From Acidobacteriota bacterium (lineage in GTDB: Bacteria > Actinomycetota > Acidimicrobiia > Spongiisociales > UBA11373): 39,130 bases of DNA. Below the pieces are notes generated by a model. The model had not been told where the DNA came from. It saw only the letters and a program-made list of their open reading frames with translations, and searched no databases. The position numbers and the translations under genes were made by a program. Positions 23,392-31,400 of the stretch are shown one piece after another. The DNA is taken from positions 1-39,130 of the forward strand of contig JACZWZ010000006.1 in NCBI GenBank assembly GCA_022571885.1, written 5' to 3'. Each line of letters begins with the position of its first letter. Within the stretch, counting starts at the first letter, position 1.

Positions 23392-25446
23392 CTAGATAAA
23401 CGCTGACGCGAAGATCAGACTCACGATCGTCATAACCTTGATCACGATGTTCATGGCAGGTCCCGACGTGTCCTTGAACGGATCGCCGATGGTGTCGCCG
23501 ACCACGGCAGCCTTGTGGGCATCGCTGCCCTTGCCCCCATGGGCGCCGGCTTCGATGAATTTCTTGGCATTGTCCCAGGCACCTCCGGCATTGGCCATGA
23601 AGATGGCGAGCAAGAAGCCGGTGACAAGAGCCCCGGCAAGGAAGCCGCCCAGGGCTTGGACGTCGATGAAGCCGATCGTGAGTGGGAGCGCAATGGCCAG
23701 AGCGCCCGGAATGACCATCTCCCGCAGAGCCGACGCCGTGCTGATGTCGACGCACCTGGTGTAGTCGGGCTTGGCCGACGGATCGCCCTCTCTCAGGCCC
23801 GGGATCTCGCGGAACTGGCGCCGTACTTCTTCGATCATCTCGTTGGCAGCCCGTCCGACGGCCTTGATCGTCAAGGCTGCAAACAAAAACGGGAACATGG
23901 CACCCAGGAACAGGCCGATCGTGGTCTCTACCTGGAGAATGTCGATAGCCTCGAGATTCACAGCCCGGCTGAAGGTGAAGAACAAAGCCAGAGCCGTGAT
24001 CGCAGCCGATGCTATGGCAAAACCCTTGGCGATCGCCGCGGTCGTGTTGCCGAGGGAGTCGAGGGCATCGGTGGCCTCTCGCACCTCGGCTGGAAGGTGC
24101 GCCATCTCGGCGATCCCGCCGGCGTTGTCGGCGATCGGCCCGTAAGCGTCGACAGATATGGTGATACCCAGCGTTGACAGCACGCCGATCGCGGCCACCG
24201 CGATCCCGTAGATTCCGCCGTCCGAAAACGCCAACTCGCCGGCCCAATGGGCACCACCAATTCCGGCCGCAACCACGATCACCGAGTAAGCGGCAGAGCG
24301 CATCCCGTCGGCGATTCCGGCCAGGGCCACCGTCGCCGCACCGGTCTCGGCTTGCTGGGCGATCTCCTTGACGGGTCGGAACTGGTCGCTGGTGAATACC
24401 TCAGAAATCCGCCCGATGATCAGACCGACACCGAGGCCGATGGTGACGGCGAAGAACAGACCGAAGGCGTTGTCGACTCCTTCGATGTCGCCGAATATCA
24501 GAATCGACAGCCCGAGAACGGCCAGAACCGTGAGGGCCGCCGACACATAGGTGCCCCGATTGAGTGCCGCGGCCAGCTTGTTGCCGGTCGGACGCACGAA
24601 GAACGAACCGATGATCGAGGCGAACATGCCGACCGCAGCAATCGCCAACGGGAAGACAATCGCCTCTGCTTGGAAGTCACGACCAATGAACACGATGGCG
24701 GCAAAGGCGATCGGAGCAATGAGCGAACCGACGTAGGACTCGAAGAGATCCGCGCCCATGCCGGCGACGTCCCCGACGTTGTCACCGACAAGGTCGGCGA
24801 TCACGGCCGGGTTGCGGGGATCGTCCTCCGGGATGCCTGCTTCGATCTTGCCCACCAAGTCCGCGCCGATATCGGCAGCCTTGGTGTAGATCCCTCCGCC
24901 AACGCGGGCGAACAACGCAATCGACGAGCCGCCGAGACCGACAGCGGTGAGCACACTGAACGCATCATCGACCTCGAGCCATTTCACAAAAACGAGAAAT
25001 GCCAGCCCGAGCCCGGCTAGACCGAGTCCGGCGACGGTGAATCCCATCACGGCACCGCCACGAAAGGCCAATGGGAGCGCCTGGCGAACCCCGCCGACCC
25101 GGGCCGCTTCGGCAGTGCGGGCGTTGGCTGCAGTGGCAATCCGCATTCCGATGAATCCGGCCAGGGCCGAAAGCGCGGCTCCGAACACATAGGCGATCGC
25201 GCCCCAAGGGCGGCCGTAGTCCAGCAGGACGAAGATCAGCGCCGCCATGAGCGCCACAAACACCGCGACCCACGAGTACTCGCGCCTGAGGAAGGCCATG
25301 GCACCTTCACGGATCGCAGCAGACAACTCCTTCATACGATCGTTGCCCTGAGGGGCCGCCATCACTTGCCTGGAAAACACCAGGGCGAGCAGCAGCCCGG
25401 CGATGCCTGCGCCGACGGCTATGTACAACCAAAGATCGGGGTCCAC
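23392..25446 (-). CDS. hppA: Membrane-bound pyrophosphatase, K+-dependent type
   Basis: Integral-membrane pyrophosphatase coupling PPi hydrolysis to ion pumping. 684 residues with about 16 hydrophobic segments. Catalytic-loop motifs are present: ADIGADLVGKIE, PRNPAVIADLVGDNVGDVAG and, near the end, GAHGGKGSDAHKAAVVGDTIGDPFKDTSGP. The switch position reads GNTTAA (466-471), where K+-independent enzymes have GNTTKA; this predicts K+ dependence (family knowledge). GADLFESYVGS has a Glu at 236, which K+-dependent Na+-pumping enzymes also carry. I therefore infer a Na+ or mixed Na+/H+ pump, but some H+ pumps share this Glu. Start GTG 25446 with AGGTG upstream. Confidence 0.95.
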   Translation of the reverse strand: MDPDLWLYIAVGAGIAGLLLALVFSRQVMAAPQGNDRMKELSAAIREGAMAFLRREYSWVAVFVALMAALIFVLLDYGRPWGAIAYVFGAALSALAGFIGMRIATAANARTAEAARVGGVRQALPLAFRGGAVMGFTVAGLGLAGLGLAFLVFVKWLEVDDAFSVLTAVGLGGSSIALFARVGGGIYTKAADIGADLVGKIEAGIPEDDPRNPAVIADLVGDNVGDVAGMGADLFESYVGSLIAPIAFAAIVFIGRDFQAEAIVFPLAIAAVGMFASIIGSFFVRPTGNKLAAALNRGTYVSAALTVLAVLGLSILIFGDIEGVDNAFGLFFAVTIGLGVGLIIGRISEVFTSDQFRPVKEIAQQAETGAATVALAGIADGMRSAAYSVIVVAAGIGGAHWAGELAFSDGGIYGIAVAAIGVLSTLGITISVDAYGPIADNAGGIAEMAHLPAEVREATDALDSLGNTTAAIAKGFAIASAAITALALFFTFSRAVNLEAIDILQVETTIGLFLGAMFPFLFAALTIKAVGRAANEMIEEVRRQFREIPGLREGDPSAKPDYTRCVDISTASALREMVIPGALAIALPLTIGFIDVQALGGFLAGALVTGFLLAIFMANAGGAWDNAKKFIEAGAHGGKGSDAHKAAVVGDTIGDPFKDTSGPAMNIVIKVMTIVSLIFASAFI

Positions 25447-25497
25447 GAGTACACCTCAGGTCGAATCGAAGAACGGCCGGGAGTATAGGAAGCCGGA

Positions 25498-25565
25498 GTT
25501 AGGCGTTAGGCGTTAGGCGTTAGGAAGAATCTGCTCTGCCTAATCCCTAATGCCTAGTACCTAAT
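25498..25565. repeat. Inverted heptad-repeat pair F
   Basis: Left arm 25498-25524 is GTTAGGC repeated three times plus GTTAGG. Right arm 25538-25565 is CCTAATC CCTAATG CCTAGTA CCTAAT. Both have period 7 and are complementary, with a 13-base spacer. This heptamer is unrelated in sequence to those at A-E. The right arm ends eight bases before the FAD oxidoreductase stop. Confidence 0.85.
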
Positions 25566-25573
25566 ATTTGCCC

Positions 25574-26743
25574 TCAGATCAACCTCCCTGCGTGCTCATG
25601 CAGCGGATTCCCGTCGATGACCCGCTGCGGGCCGAGTCGTGACAGGTCGAGGACAGGATCGCGCTCCAGAATCAGCTCCGCCAGATAGCGACCCACGGCG
25701 TGGCATTGCTGAAACCCATGCCCTGAGAACCCGGTGCACACATAGAGCCCGCCGATCTCAGGCCACTCCCCGATGATGGCGTTGCCGTCGAGTGTGTTGA
25801 CCGCGTAGAGCCCGGCCCAAGACCCGGCAATGTCGAGTTGGTCGAAGGCGGGAAAGTGTTCGATGAGTTCCGGCCAGATCCGGTCGAAGAACTTGCTGCG
25901 CCGAACCGTGAAATCGAACCCGATGAGGTCATCGGGAAGCGACCAGGCGACGAGGAACTTCCCGTCCCCCTCGGGGAGCACGTACAACCCCGACGGCAGG
26001 AACACGCTCGGAAGATCACCCTCCCACTCCAGGTGGCTGTCGACGATGAACACATTCCGCATGAAGGGCAGCACCGGGAGGTCGACACCGATGCCGGCCA
26101 GCAGCGGTGGACTCCAGGCACCGGCGCAGTTGACGACGACGGGCGCCCTGAACTCCTCTCCGGAGACCAGACACACACCAACCATGCGGTCACCGTCACA
26201 AATCAACTCGGCAACCTCACCCTCCACGAAATCGGCGCCCATCTCGACGGCGCGCTGCCGATAGCCGCGGAGCACCGCGTTCGGATCGACCGAGCCATCG
26301 CCAGGTCCGAAGGTCCCGCCGATGTAATGAGGTCCGGCGAAAATGGGCCACCGGGCTGCGATCTCGGGTTCATCGATCCAACCGACATCGCAACCCAATG
26401 CCTGCTGCGCCTCCATCCCTGCCAGGGCGTCGGCCCGGTGCTCGAGATCGGCCAGGAACAGATTGCCCTGATGCCGGGCACCGGGCTCGGGCCGATACCC
26501 GCCGACCTCCATATCGTCGGCAAAGGTCGCCAGCACGTCGAATGCATACTGGGAGATCCGGATATTCTCTTCGAGGTTGAACTGGATACGGACGTTGCCG
26601 TCCGAGAGAACCGTCGAGGATCGGGCATAGGTCGAATCACGCTCGACGACCGCCACCGAAACCGCCGGATCCATCGACTTCAGGTAGTAGGCGACGGCGC
26701 TGCCCATCACCGCACCACCCACGATCAGCACGTCACGGTTCAT
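25574..26743 (-). CDS. FAD-dependent amino-acid/sarcosine oxidase-like protein (DAO family)
   Basis: 389 residues of the DadA/sarcosine-oxidase-beta/FOXRED1 type. The FAD-binding motif is DVLIVGGAVMGSAVAYYL at the N-terminus, with the acidic residue in VVERD. Later segments VNCAGAWSP and GLYVCTGFSGHGFQQCHAVGR, typical of the DAO fold, are present. A charged surface RSSTVLSDGNVRIQF lies where the family binds substrate or flavin. The substrate could be an N-methyl or D-amino acid; the sequence does not settle it. ATG 26743, no clear Shine-Dalgarno. Stands alone between hppA and trkH. Confidence 0.85.
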   Translation of the reverse strand: MNRDVLIVGGAVMGSAVAYYLKSMDPAVSVAVVERDSTYARSSTVLSDGNVRIQFNLEENIRISQYAFDVLATFADDMEVGGYRPEPGARHQGNLFLADLEHRADALAGMEAQQALGCDVGWIDEPEIAARWPIFAGPHYIGGTFGPGDGSVDPNAVLRGYRQRAVEMGADFVEGEVAELICDGDRMVGVCLVSGEEFRAPVVVNCAGAWSPPLLAGIGVDLPVLPFMRNVFIVDSHLEWEGDLPSVFLPSGLYVLPEGDGKFLVAWSLPDDLIGFDFTVRRSKFFDRIWPELIEHFPAFDQLDIAGSWAGLYAVNTLDGNAIIGEWPEIGGLYVCTGFSGHGFQQCHAVGRYLAELILERDPVLDLSRLGPQRVIDGNPLHEHAGRLI

Positions 26744-26858
26744 GTGGCAGGGATTCTCGCGGCAAGTCCTGAGTTCGGGGCCAGGAGTCGGAAGTTCCAG
26801 GCTGAGCCTGGGTGAGCACGGGGGCCACGCGCCTAACCACCGTGTGTAAGGAGGCCCA

Positions 26859-26940
26859 GTCGAGTTGTCCGTATTCCGTCAGCTGGCGACACTACGTCCT
26901 GAGTGTTCGAGCACCGTCGCACCGAGAACGGACAACGGAC
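26859..26940. repeat. GTTGTCCGT/ACGGACAAC palindromic element
   Basis: GTCGAGTTGTCCGT (26859-26872) faces ACGGACAAC (26928-26936). The words match the ends of the element at 23234-23292. It lies next to the trkH stop. The rest of the 26744-26949 gap has only a blurred GAGTCG/GGAAGTTCC pattern. Confidence 0.55.
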
Positions 26941-26949
26941 TACGGGTTC

Positions 26950-28404
26950 TCACCGCCTCCACAACTCGCGCGTGAAGAGCAGCAGCACCGGAAACAACTC
27001 GAGGCGACCGATGATCATGATCACCGACAGCAGCCACTTACCGGCTGCGGGCACCACCGCGTAGTTCTCCGCCGGACCGACCGCTGACAGACCGGGACCG
27101 ATGTTTCCCAGCGCTGAAGCGACGGCCGAGGCCGATGTGACCAGGTCGAGATTGGTGCCGGCGATCGACTCGAAGACGGAGAAGGCCAACGTGCCCGTCA
27201 TGAACACGAACATGTACAGAAGGAAGAACGACTGGACGCTTTCGGCAATGGCATCGGGAACGGGCTGCTTCCCGAAACTCGTCACGAAGACTCCGCGCGG
27301 ATGAATGAGCCTTCGCAAGTCGGCTTTCGATCCCTGATAGAGCACCCCCAGCCGATATACCTTTACCGAGCCGGCGGTAGAACCGGCCATGCCTCCGACA
27401 AACATCAAGCCCACCACCAGGATTTGGAGCGATGACGCCCACTGACCAAAGTCGACTGTGGCGTACCCGGTGGTGGTGACGAGTGAAACGCTGGTGAACA
27501 CCCCGTTCCTAACGGTGTCGGCGATGTTCCCGCCCCAGGTGCCGATGATGATGAAGGCCGTCGCCGCCGCCAGGATTCCCGCGTAGAGCCGGAATTCGGC
27601 ATGCCTCAGATAGGTCAGTGGATCGCGAAGTCGAAGTGCGTTGAAGTGGAGTGCGAATGAGACTCCGGCGAGCACCATGAACACGATCACGATCCATTGC
27701 GCAGAGTTGTCGAAGGCGGCCATCGAGGCCGCCTTGGTGCCGAATCCGCCGGTCGACATTGTTGTAAACGCGTGGATGATCGAATCGAACACACCCATGT
27801 CGGTAAAGGAGAGCAGGGTCGCCTCGGCGACCGTGAACGCGAAATACACGAACCAGAGGCGCTTTGCCGTCTCACGAAAACGCGGGGTGAGCCGGTCCGG
27901 CAACCCTCCCGGAGACTCGGCGCGCGCCAACTGCACGCCTCCGGTACCCAACAGCGGCAAGATGGCGATCGAGAGCACGATGATCCCCATCCCGCCCATC
28001 CACTGGGTCAAGGCGCGCCACCACAGCACCCCGTGTCCCAAGGCCGCAAGATCGGGAAGAATGGAAGATCCGGTCGTGGTGATCCCGGCCGCGGTTTCGA
28101 AGAAAGCATCGGTCAGCCCGCTGACCGAACCGGTCACCAGGTACGGCAGAGTCCCGACGAATGCCATTGCGAACCAGGCCAGAGCCACCGCAGCAAATCC
28201 TTCGCGGGTAGTCATCTCCGCCGCCGGCGTGAACAAACGCCGAGCCACATCGGCCACGACAACAACCACTAGGGCCGAGATGGCAATGCCACGAGCGTCG
28301 GACCACTCGCCGTAGATCCCGGCGACGACGGCGGAACTCGCCATTGCGACTCCGGTCGCCTCGATGACCGCTGCGATTATGAAGCCGAGCCGCCGGAAGG
28401 ACAT
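26950..28404 (-). CDS. trkH: Trk-type potassium uptake membrane subunit
   Basis: Potassium channel-like transporter subunit, 484 residues with the four membrane-pore-membrane repeats of the TrkH/KtrB superfamily. Filter-like segments are TTGSSIL, STGGFGTKA, TTGYATVDF and an altered ALGNIGPGL-type fourth. Filter Gly residues are present in all four. The protein needs the cytosolic TrkA partner, encoded just upstream on the same strand. The ATG at 28404 has no clear Shine-Dalgarno, and the palindromic element 28409-28574 lies directly in front of it. Confidence 0.93.
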   Translation of the reverse strand: MSFRRLGFIIAAVIEATGVAMASSAVVAGIYGEWSDARGIAISALVVVVVADVARRLFTPAAEMTTREGFAAVALAWFAMAFVGTLPYLVTGSVSGLTDAFFETAAGITTTGSSILPDLAALGHGVLWWRALTQWMGGMGIIVLSIAILPLLGTGGVQLARAESPGGLPDRLTPRFRETAKRLWFVYFAFTVAEATLLSFTDMGVFDSIIHAFTTMSTGGFGTKAASMAAFDNSAQWIVIVFMVLAGVSFALHFNALRLRDPLTYLRHAEFRLYAGILAAATAFIIIGTWGGNIADTVRNGVFTSVSLVTTTGYATVDFGQWASSLQILVVGLMFVGGMAGSTAGSVKVYRLGVLYQGSKADLRRLIHPRGVFVTSFGKQPVPDAIAESVQSFFLLYMFVFMTGTLAFSVFESIAGTNLDLVTSASAVASALGNIGPGLSAVGPAENYAVVPAAGKWLLSVIMIIGRLELFPVLLLFTRELWRR

Positions 28405-28408
28405 GGGC

Positions 28409-28574
28409 TAGGAGCCTGCTGAGTGACTCTGTTGCTGAGGTCGGCGGCCAGACGCGCCAGTCGCAAGGACCTCGGCTTCGACACTCCTCCTGTAGGAATG
28501 GCGGAGCCGAGGGCATAGCGAATGGTGATGGATGGTCGTCGAGATGAGTGACATTTGTTGCTCAGCGGGCTCCT
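28409..28574. repeat. Palindromic element, copy 2 (trkH-trkA gap)
   Basis: AGGAGCCTGCTGAG (28410-28423) and CTCAGCGGGCTCCT (28561-28574) are inverted with one mismatch, 137 bases apart. Inside, CCTCGGCT and AGCCGAGG pair around TCCT/AGGA, giving a nested hairpin. A short version occurs at 19677-19729. No protein gene fits inside, so the element resembles a miniature inverted-repeat element (inference). Confidence 0.65.
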
Positions 28575-29901
28575 ATGCGAACAGCTTCTCGACGGAGGGG
28601 ATGGCCTCAGGAAGAGCGATGGCGATGAGTCGGTCGCCCGCTTGAATCTCAGTGGTGCCGTGCGGAATGAAGGCCTGATCGCCCCGCACGATGCCTCCCA
28701 CGATGGCCGACTTGGGGAGACCGATGTCGCGCAGAGTCCGACCGATGGCCTCCGACTCTTCGCCTACCTCGAATTCGATCGCCTCGGCGGTCGTGTCCTG
28801 GAAGGTGGCGACACTGTAGATGTGGCCGCGCCGAATGTGACGCAGGATCTCGTTGGCCGCCGCCAGACGCGTAGAAACTCCGGCATCTATCCCGTTTCCT
28901 GCGAGCAGGGAGGCGTATTCGATGCGACTGAACCTGGCAACAGTGGTCTCAGCACCAAGCGCCTTGGCAACGAGACAACCGAGGAGATTCACCTCGTCCC
29001 AGCCGGTAGCTCCAATCACGATGTCAGCAGTATCGATTCCTTCGCTCTTGAGCACATTGATGTCTGTGGGGTCGCCCTTGACTATCACCAGACGGTCGTA
29101 CTTGGCCGACAACTCGTCGCACCCGTCTGCCTCGATATCGACCAGCACGGTCGAGATGCCGGCGCGCACTAGGTTCTCGGCAGTGAGGATGGCGAGCCGG
29201 GTGGAACCGAGGATGAACACCTTCTTTGCCTTGTGCTCATCGACCCCCATCAGTTGCAGAGCTTCATGGGCAGCATTGCCGTTGGCCATGATCAGGACGT
29301 GGTCGCCGACCTCGATCTTGCTGTCGCCGCGGGCGATGAATGTGTCGCCGTTCCTGACGACGGCGCCAACGATCCACTCCCATCCGGTGACTCGCCCCCG
29401 CAACTCGCGCAGTGTGATGCCGTCGAGGAGAGACCCGGCGTGCACATAACCACCGAATAGGTTGATCTTCCCACCGGCGAATTCCACCACCTCAGATGCC
29501 CCGCCACGGAGGACCAGAAGCAGCAATTCTTTGGCTAGAGATTCGACGGGATCAATCACGACATTCACCCCATGAGCCTCGAGATCCTCTCGCAGCGTCG
29601 GGTCCTGGACCCGAGCGACCCGCTTTGGCACACCTAGTCGCTCGGCTACCTGGCTGGCCAGGATGTTGACCGCGTCCGAAGATGTCACGGCGATCATGAG
29701 TTGGGCGTCGGCAACGCGTGCATCCTCCAACGCCTTGATCGATGCCCCATTGGCAGTGATCACCAGACAGTCGACCGATTCTTGAAGCTCCCGCGCGCGT
29801 TGCGGGTCAGCCTCGATCACGACGACATCTTGGCCCTCGTACGCCAGCCGTTCGGCAAGGTACGAACCGACGGCACCGGCACCGACAATCACGATTCTCA
29901 T
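28573..29901 (-). CDS. trkA: Trk system potassium regulator with two RCK units
   Basis: Cytosolic NAD(H)/nucleotide-binding gating subunit for TrkH. 442 residues with two RCK_N/RCK_C repeats. The first Rossmann unit has VGAGAVGSYLAERL (about 5-18) and VVIEADPQRARELQ. The second (from about 230) has ILGSTRLAILTAENL, a degenerate glycine pattern as commonly seen in TrkA second halves. RCK_C domains end with GDHVLIMANG and GDRLIAIAL. ATG 29901 with GGGGA upstream and a TAACCT -10. The stop lies inside the palindromic element that separates it from trkH. Confidence 0.93.
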   Translation of the reverse strand: MRIVIVGAGAVGSYLAERLAYEGQDVVVIEADPQRARELQESVDCLVITANGASIKALEDARVADAQLMIAVTSSDAVNILASQVAERLGVPKRVARVQDPTLREDLEAHGVNVVIDPVESLAKELLLLVLRGGASEVVEFAGGKINLFGGYVHAGSLLDGITLRELRGRVTGWEWIVGAVVRNGDTFIARGDSKIEVGDHVLIMANGNAAHEALQLMGVDEHKAKKVFILGSTRLAILTAENLVRAGISTVLVDIEADGCDELSAKYDRLVIVKGDPTDINVLKSEGIDTADIVIGATGWDEVNLLGCLVAKALGAETTVARFSRIEYASLLAGNGIDAGVSTRLAAANEILRHIRRGHIYSVATFQDTTAEAIEFEVGEESEAIGRTLRDIGLPKSAIVGGIVRGDQAFIPHGTTEIQAGDRLIAIALPEAIPSVEKLFA

Positions 29902-29931
29902 GACATCCCCAAGAGTGGATTGAACCGCGTC

Positions 29932-29937
29932 AGGTTA
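29932..29937 (-). promoter_or_regulatory. Candidate -10 for trkA
   Basis: TAACCT on the minus strand (29937-29932), about 30 bases before the trkA ATG, leaving room for the GGGGA ribosome-binding site. No strong -35. Confidence 0.35.
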
Positions 29938-30006
29938 GAACGGCTCAAGGCGACTCCCAACCCACGGACCGGTCACACGCCGTCCTCGGGCGACGCCACG
30001 CACCGC

Positions 30007-30012
30007 TAGCCT
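30007..30012 (+). promoter_or_regulatory. Candidate -10 for a near-leaderless nhaA transcript
   Basis: TAGCCT ends eight bases before the nhaA ATG and there is no Shine-Dalgarno, the usual look of a leaderless actinobacterial promoter. The trkA and nhaA promoters share the 119-base divergent gap. Confidence 0.4.
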
Positions 30013-30020
30013 CCGCCGAC

Positions 30021-31394
30021 ATGGCCGAAGTCGACAGCGAATACAGCCGCCAGCACCTGACCTGGGTGGATTCGCCGCGTTGGATTCCCTCTCGCTTCGT
30101 GCGACCGCTGACCCGATTCATCTACATCGAGTCGTCAGGCGGAATCGTTCTCCTGGTGGCAGCAATGATCGCCCTGCTGTGGGCCAATGCACCCTTTGGC
30201 GAGTCCTACGAGCGATTTTGGGAAACCCACTTCGAATTCTCGCTCGGCGGCATTCACCTCAGCGAAAGCCTGCGCGGAATCGTCAACGACGGCCTGATGG
30301 CGATCTTCTTCTTCGTGGTCGGACTCGAGATCAAGCGCGAGCTGGTAACCGGAGATCTGCGTGAACGCAAGGCAGCGTCCCTTCCTGTGATTGCCGCGCT
30401 GGGCGGAATGATCGTTCCCGCTCTCATCTACGTCTCGTTCAACGGCGCCGGAGAGGCATCCCAGGGCTGGGGAATTCCGATGGCCACCGACATCGCATTC
30501 TCCGTCGGGGTGGTCTCGCTCCTCGGTCGGCGAGTCCCGGTGGGTGCCAGGTTGTTCTTGTTGGCTGTGGCCATCGTGGATGACATCGGCGCCATCGCCG
30601 TGATCGCAGTCTTCTACACCGACACTGTCCTATTCGGCTACCTGGGGGCCGCCATCGGCGGTCTGGTCGCAGTCACGCTGGCAAACCGGGTAGGCGTCAG
30701 ATCGATGAGCTTCTATGTGCCGGTGGGGGTGGCGACCTGGTATTTCCTTCTCGAGAGTGGGGTGCACGCCACACTCGCCGGAGTAGCGCTCGGCATGTTG
30801 ACACCGGTGAGGTCGATGTACACCGATAGTGAGTACCACGATCGAGCCACCCGGATACTCGACAGATACGAGTTCGATATTGCCGCCCCCAGAGGGACCG
30901 AACGAATCGACCAGGATGCACTCGAGGTGTCGAACATCGCCCGCGAATCAGTCTCTCCGCTCCACCGAATGGAGAGCGTTCTTCACCCCTGGTCGTCGTT
31001 CGTGATCGTCCCGATCTTTGCTCTGGCCAACGCCGGAGTGCGCTTTACGGGTGTAGACGTGGTTGAGGCGGTGACCCACCCGGTGTCGCTTGGAGTGTTG
31101 TTCGGGCTCTTCGCAGGCAAGATCGTCGGGATCTCGATCTTCGCGTGGCTCGCCGTCAAGCTTCGACTCGGGGTGTTGCCTCGCTTTACCGGGTGGAAAC
31201 ACATCGTCGGGCTGGCCGCCATCGCCGGTATCGGATTCACCGTGTCCCTGTTTATCACCGGACTCGCCTTCGACAGCGCGGTTCTCGCCGACAGAGCGAA
31301 GATCGGTATCTTTATAGGCTCATTCGCCTCCGGCGTGGTCGGGACCCTGATCCTCAGGTCGATCCGGCTGGACGGAGCAGCCACATCCGACTAG
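30021..31394 (+). CDS. nhaA: Na+/H+ antiporter NhaA
   Basis: Electrogenic Na+/H+ exchanger of the inner membrane. 457 residues with about 12 hydrophobic segments. Diagnostic motifs are GLMAIFFFVVGLEIKRE near 91-107, PMATDIAFSVGV near 153-164, and the paired catalytic aspartates in AIVDDIGAIAVIA (187, 188). The C-terminal half has AGIGFTVSLFITGLAF. Residues about 275-320 form a longer polar loop than in E. coli NhaA. The start ATG at 30021 is divergent from trkA. With the nearby pyrophosphatase and Trk genes it suggests a Na+/K+ homeostasis region. Confidence 0.95.
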   Translation: MAEVDSEYSRQHLTWVDSPRWIPSRFVRPLTRFIYIESSGGIVLLVAAMIALLWANAPFGESYERFWETHFEFSLGGIHLSESLRGIVNDGLMAIFFFVVGLEIKRELVTGDLRERKAASLPVIAALGGMIVPALIYVSFNGAGEASQGWGIPMATDIAFSVGVVSLLGRRVPVGARLFLLAVAIVDDIGAIAVIAVFYTDTVLFGYLGAAIGGLVAVTLANRVGVRSMSFYVPVGVATWYFLLESGVHATLAGVALGMLTPVRSMYTDSEYHDRATRILDRYEFDIAAPRGTERIDQDALEVSNIARESVSPLHRMESVLHPWSSFVIVPIFALANAGVRFTGVDVVEAVTHPVSLGVLFGLFAGKIVGISIFAWLAVKLRLGVLPRFTGWKHIVGLAAIAGIGFTVSLFITGLAFDSAVLADRAKIGIFIGSFASGVVGTLILRSIRLDGAATSD

Positions 31395-31400
31395 CACATC

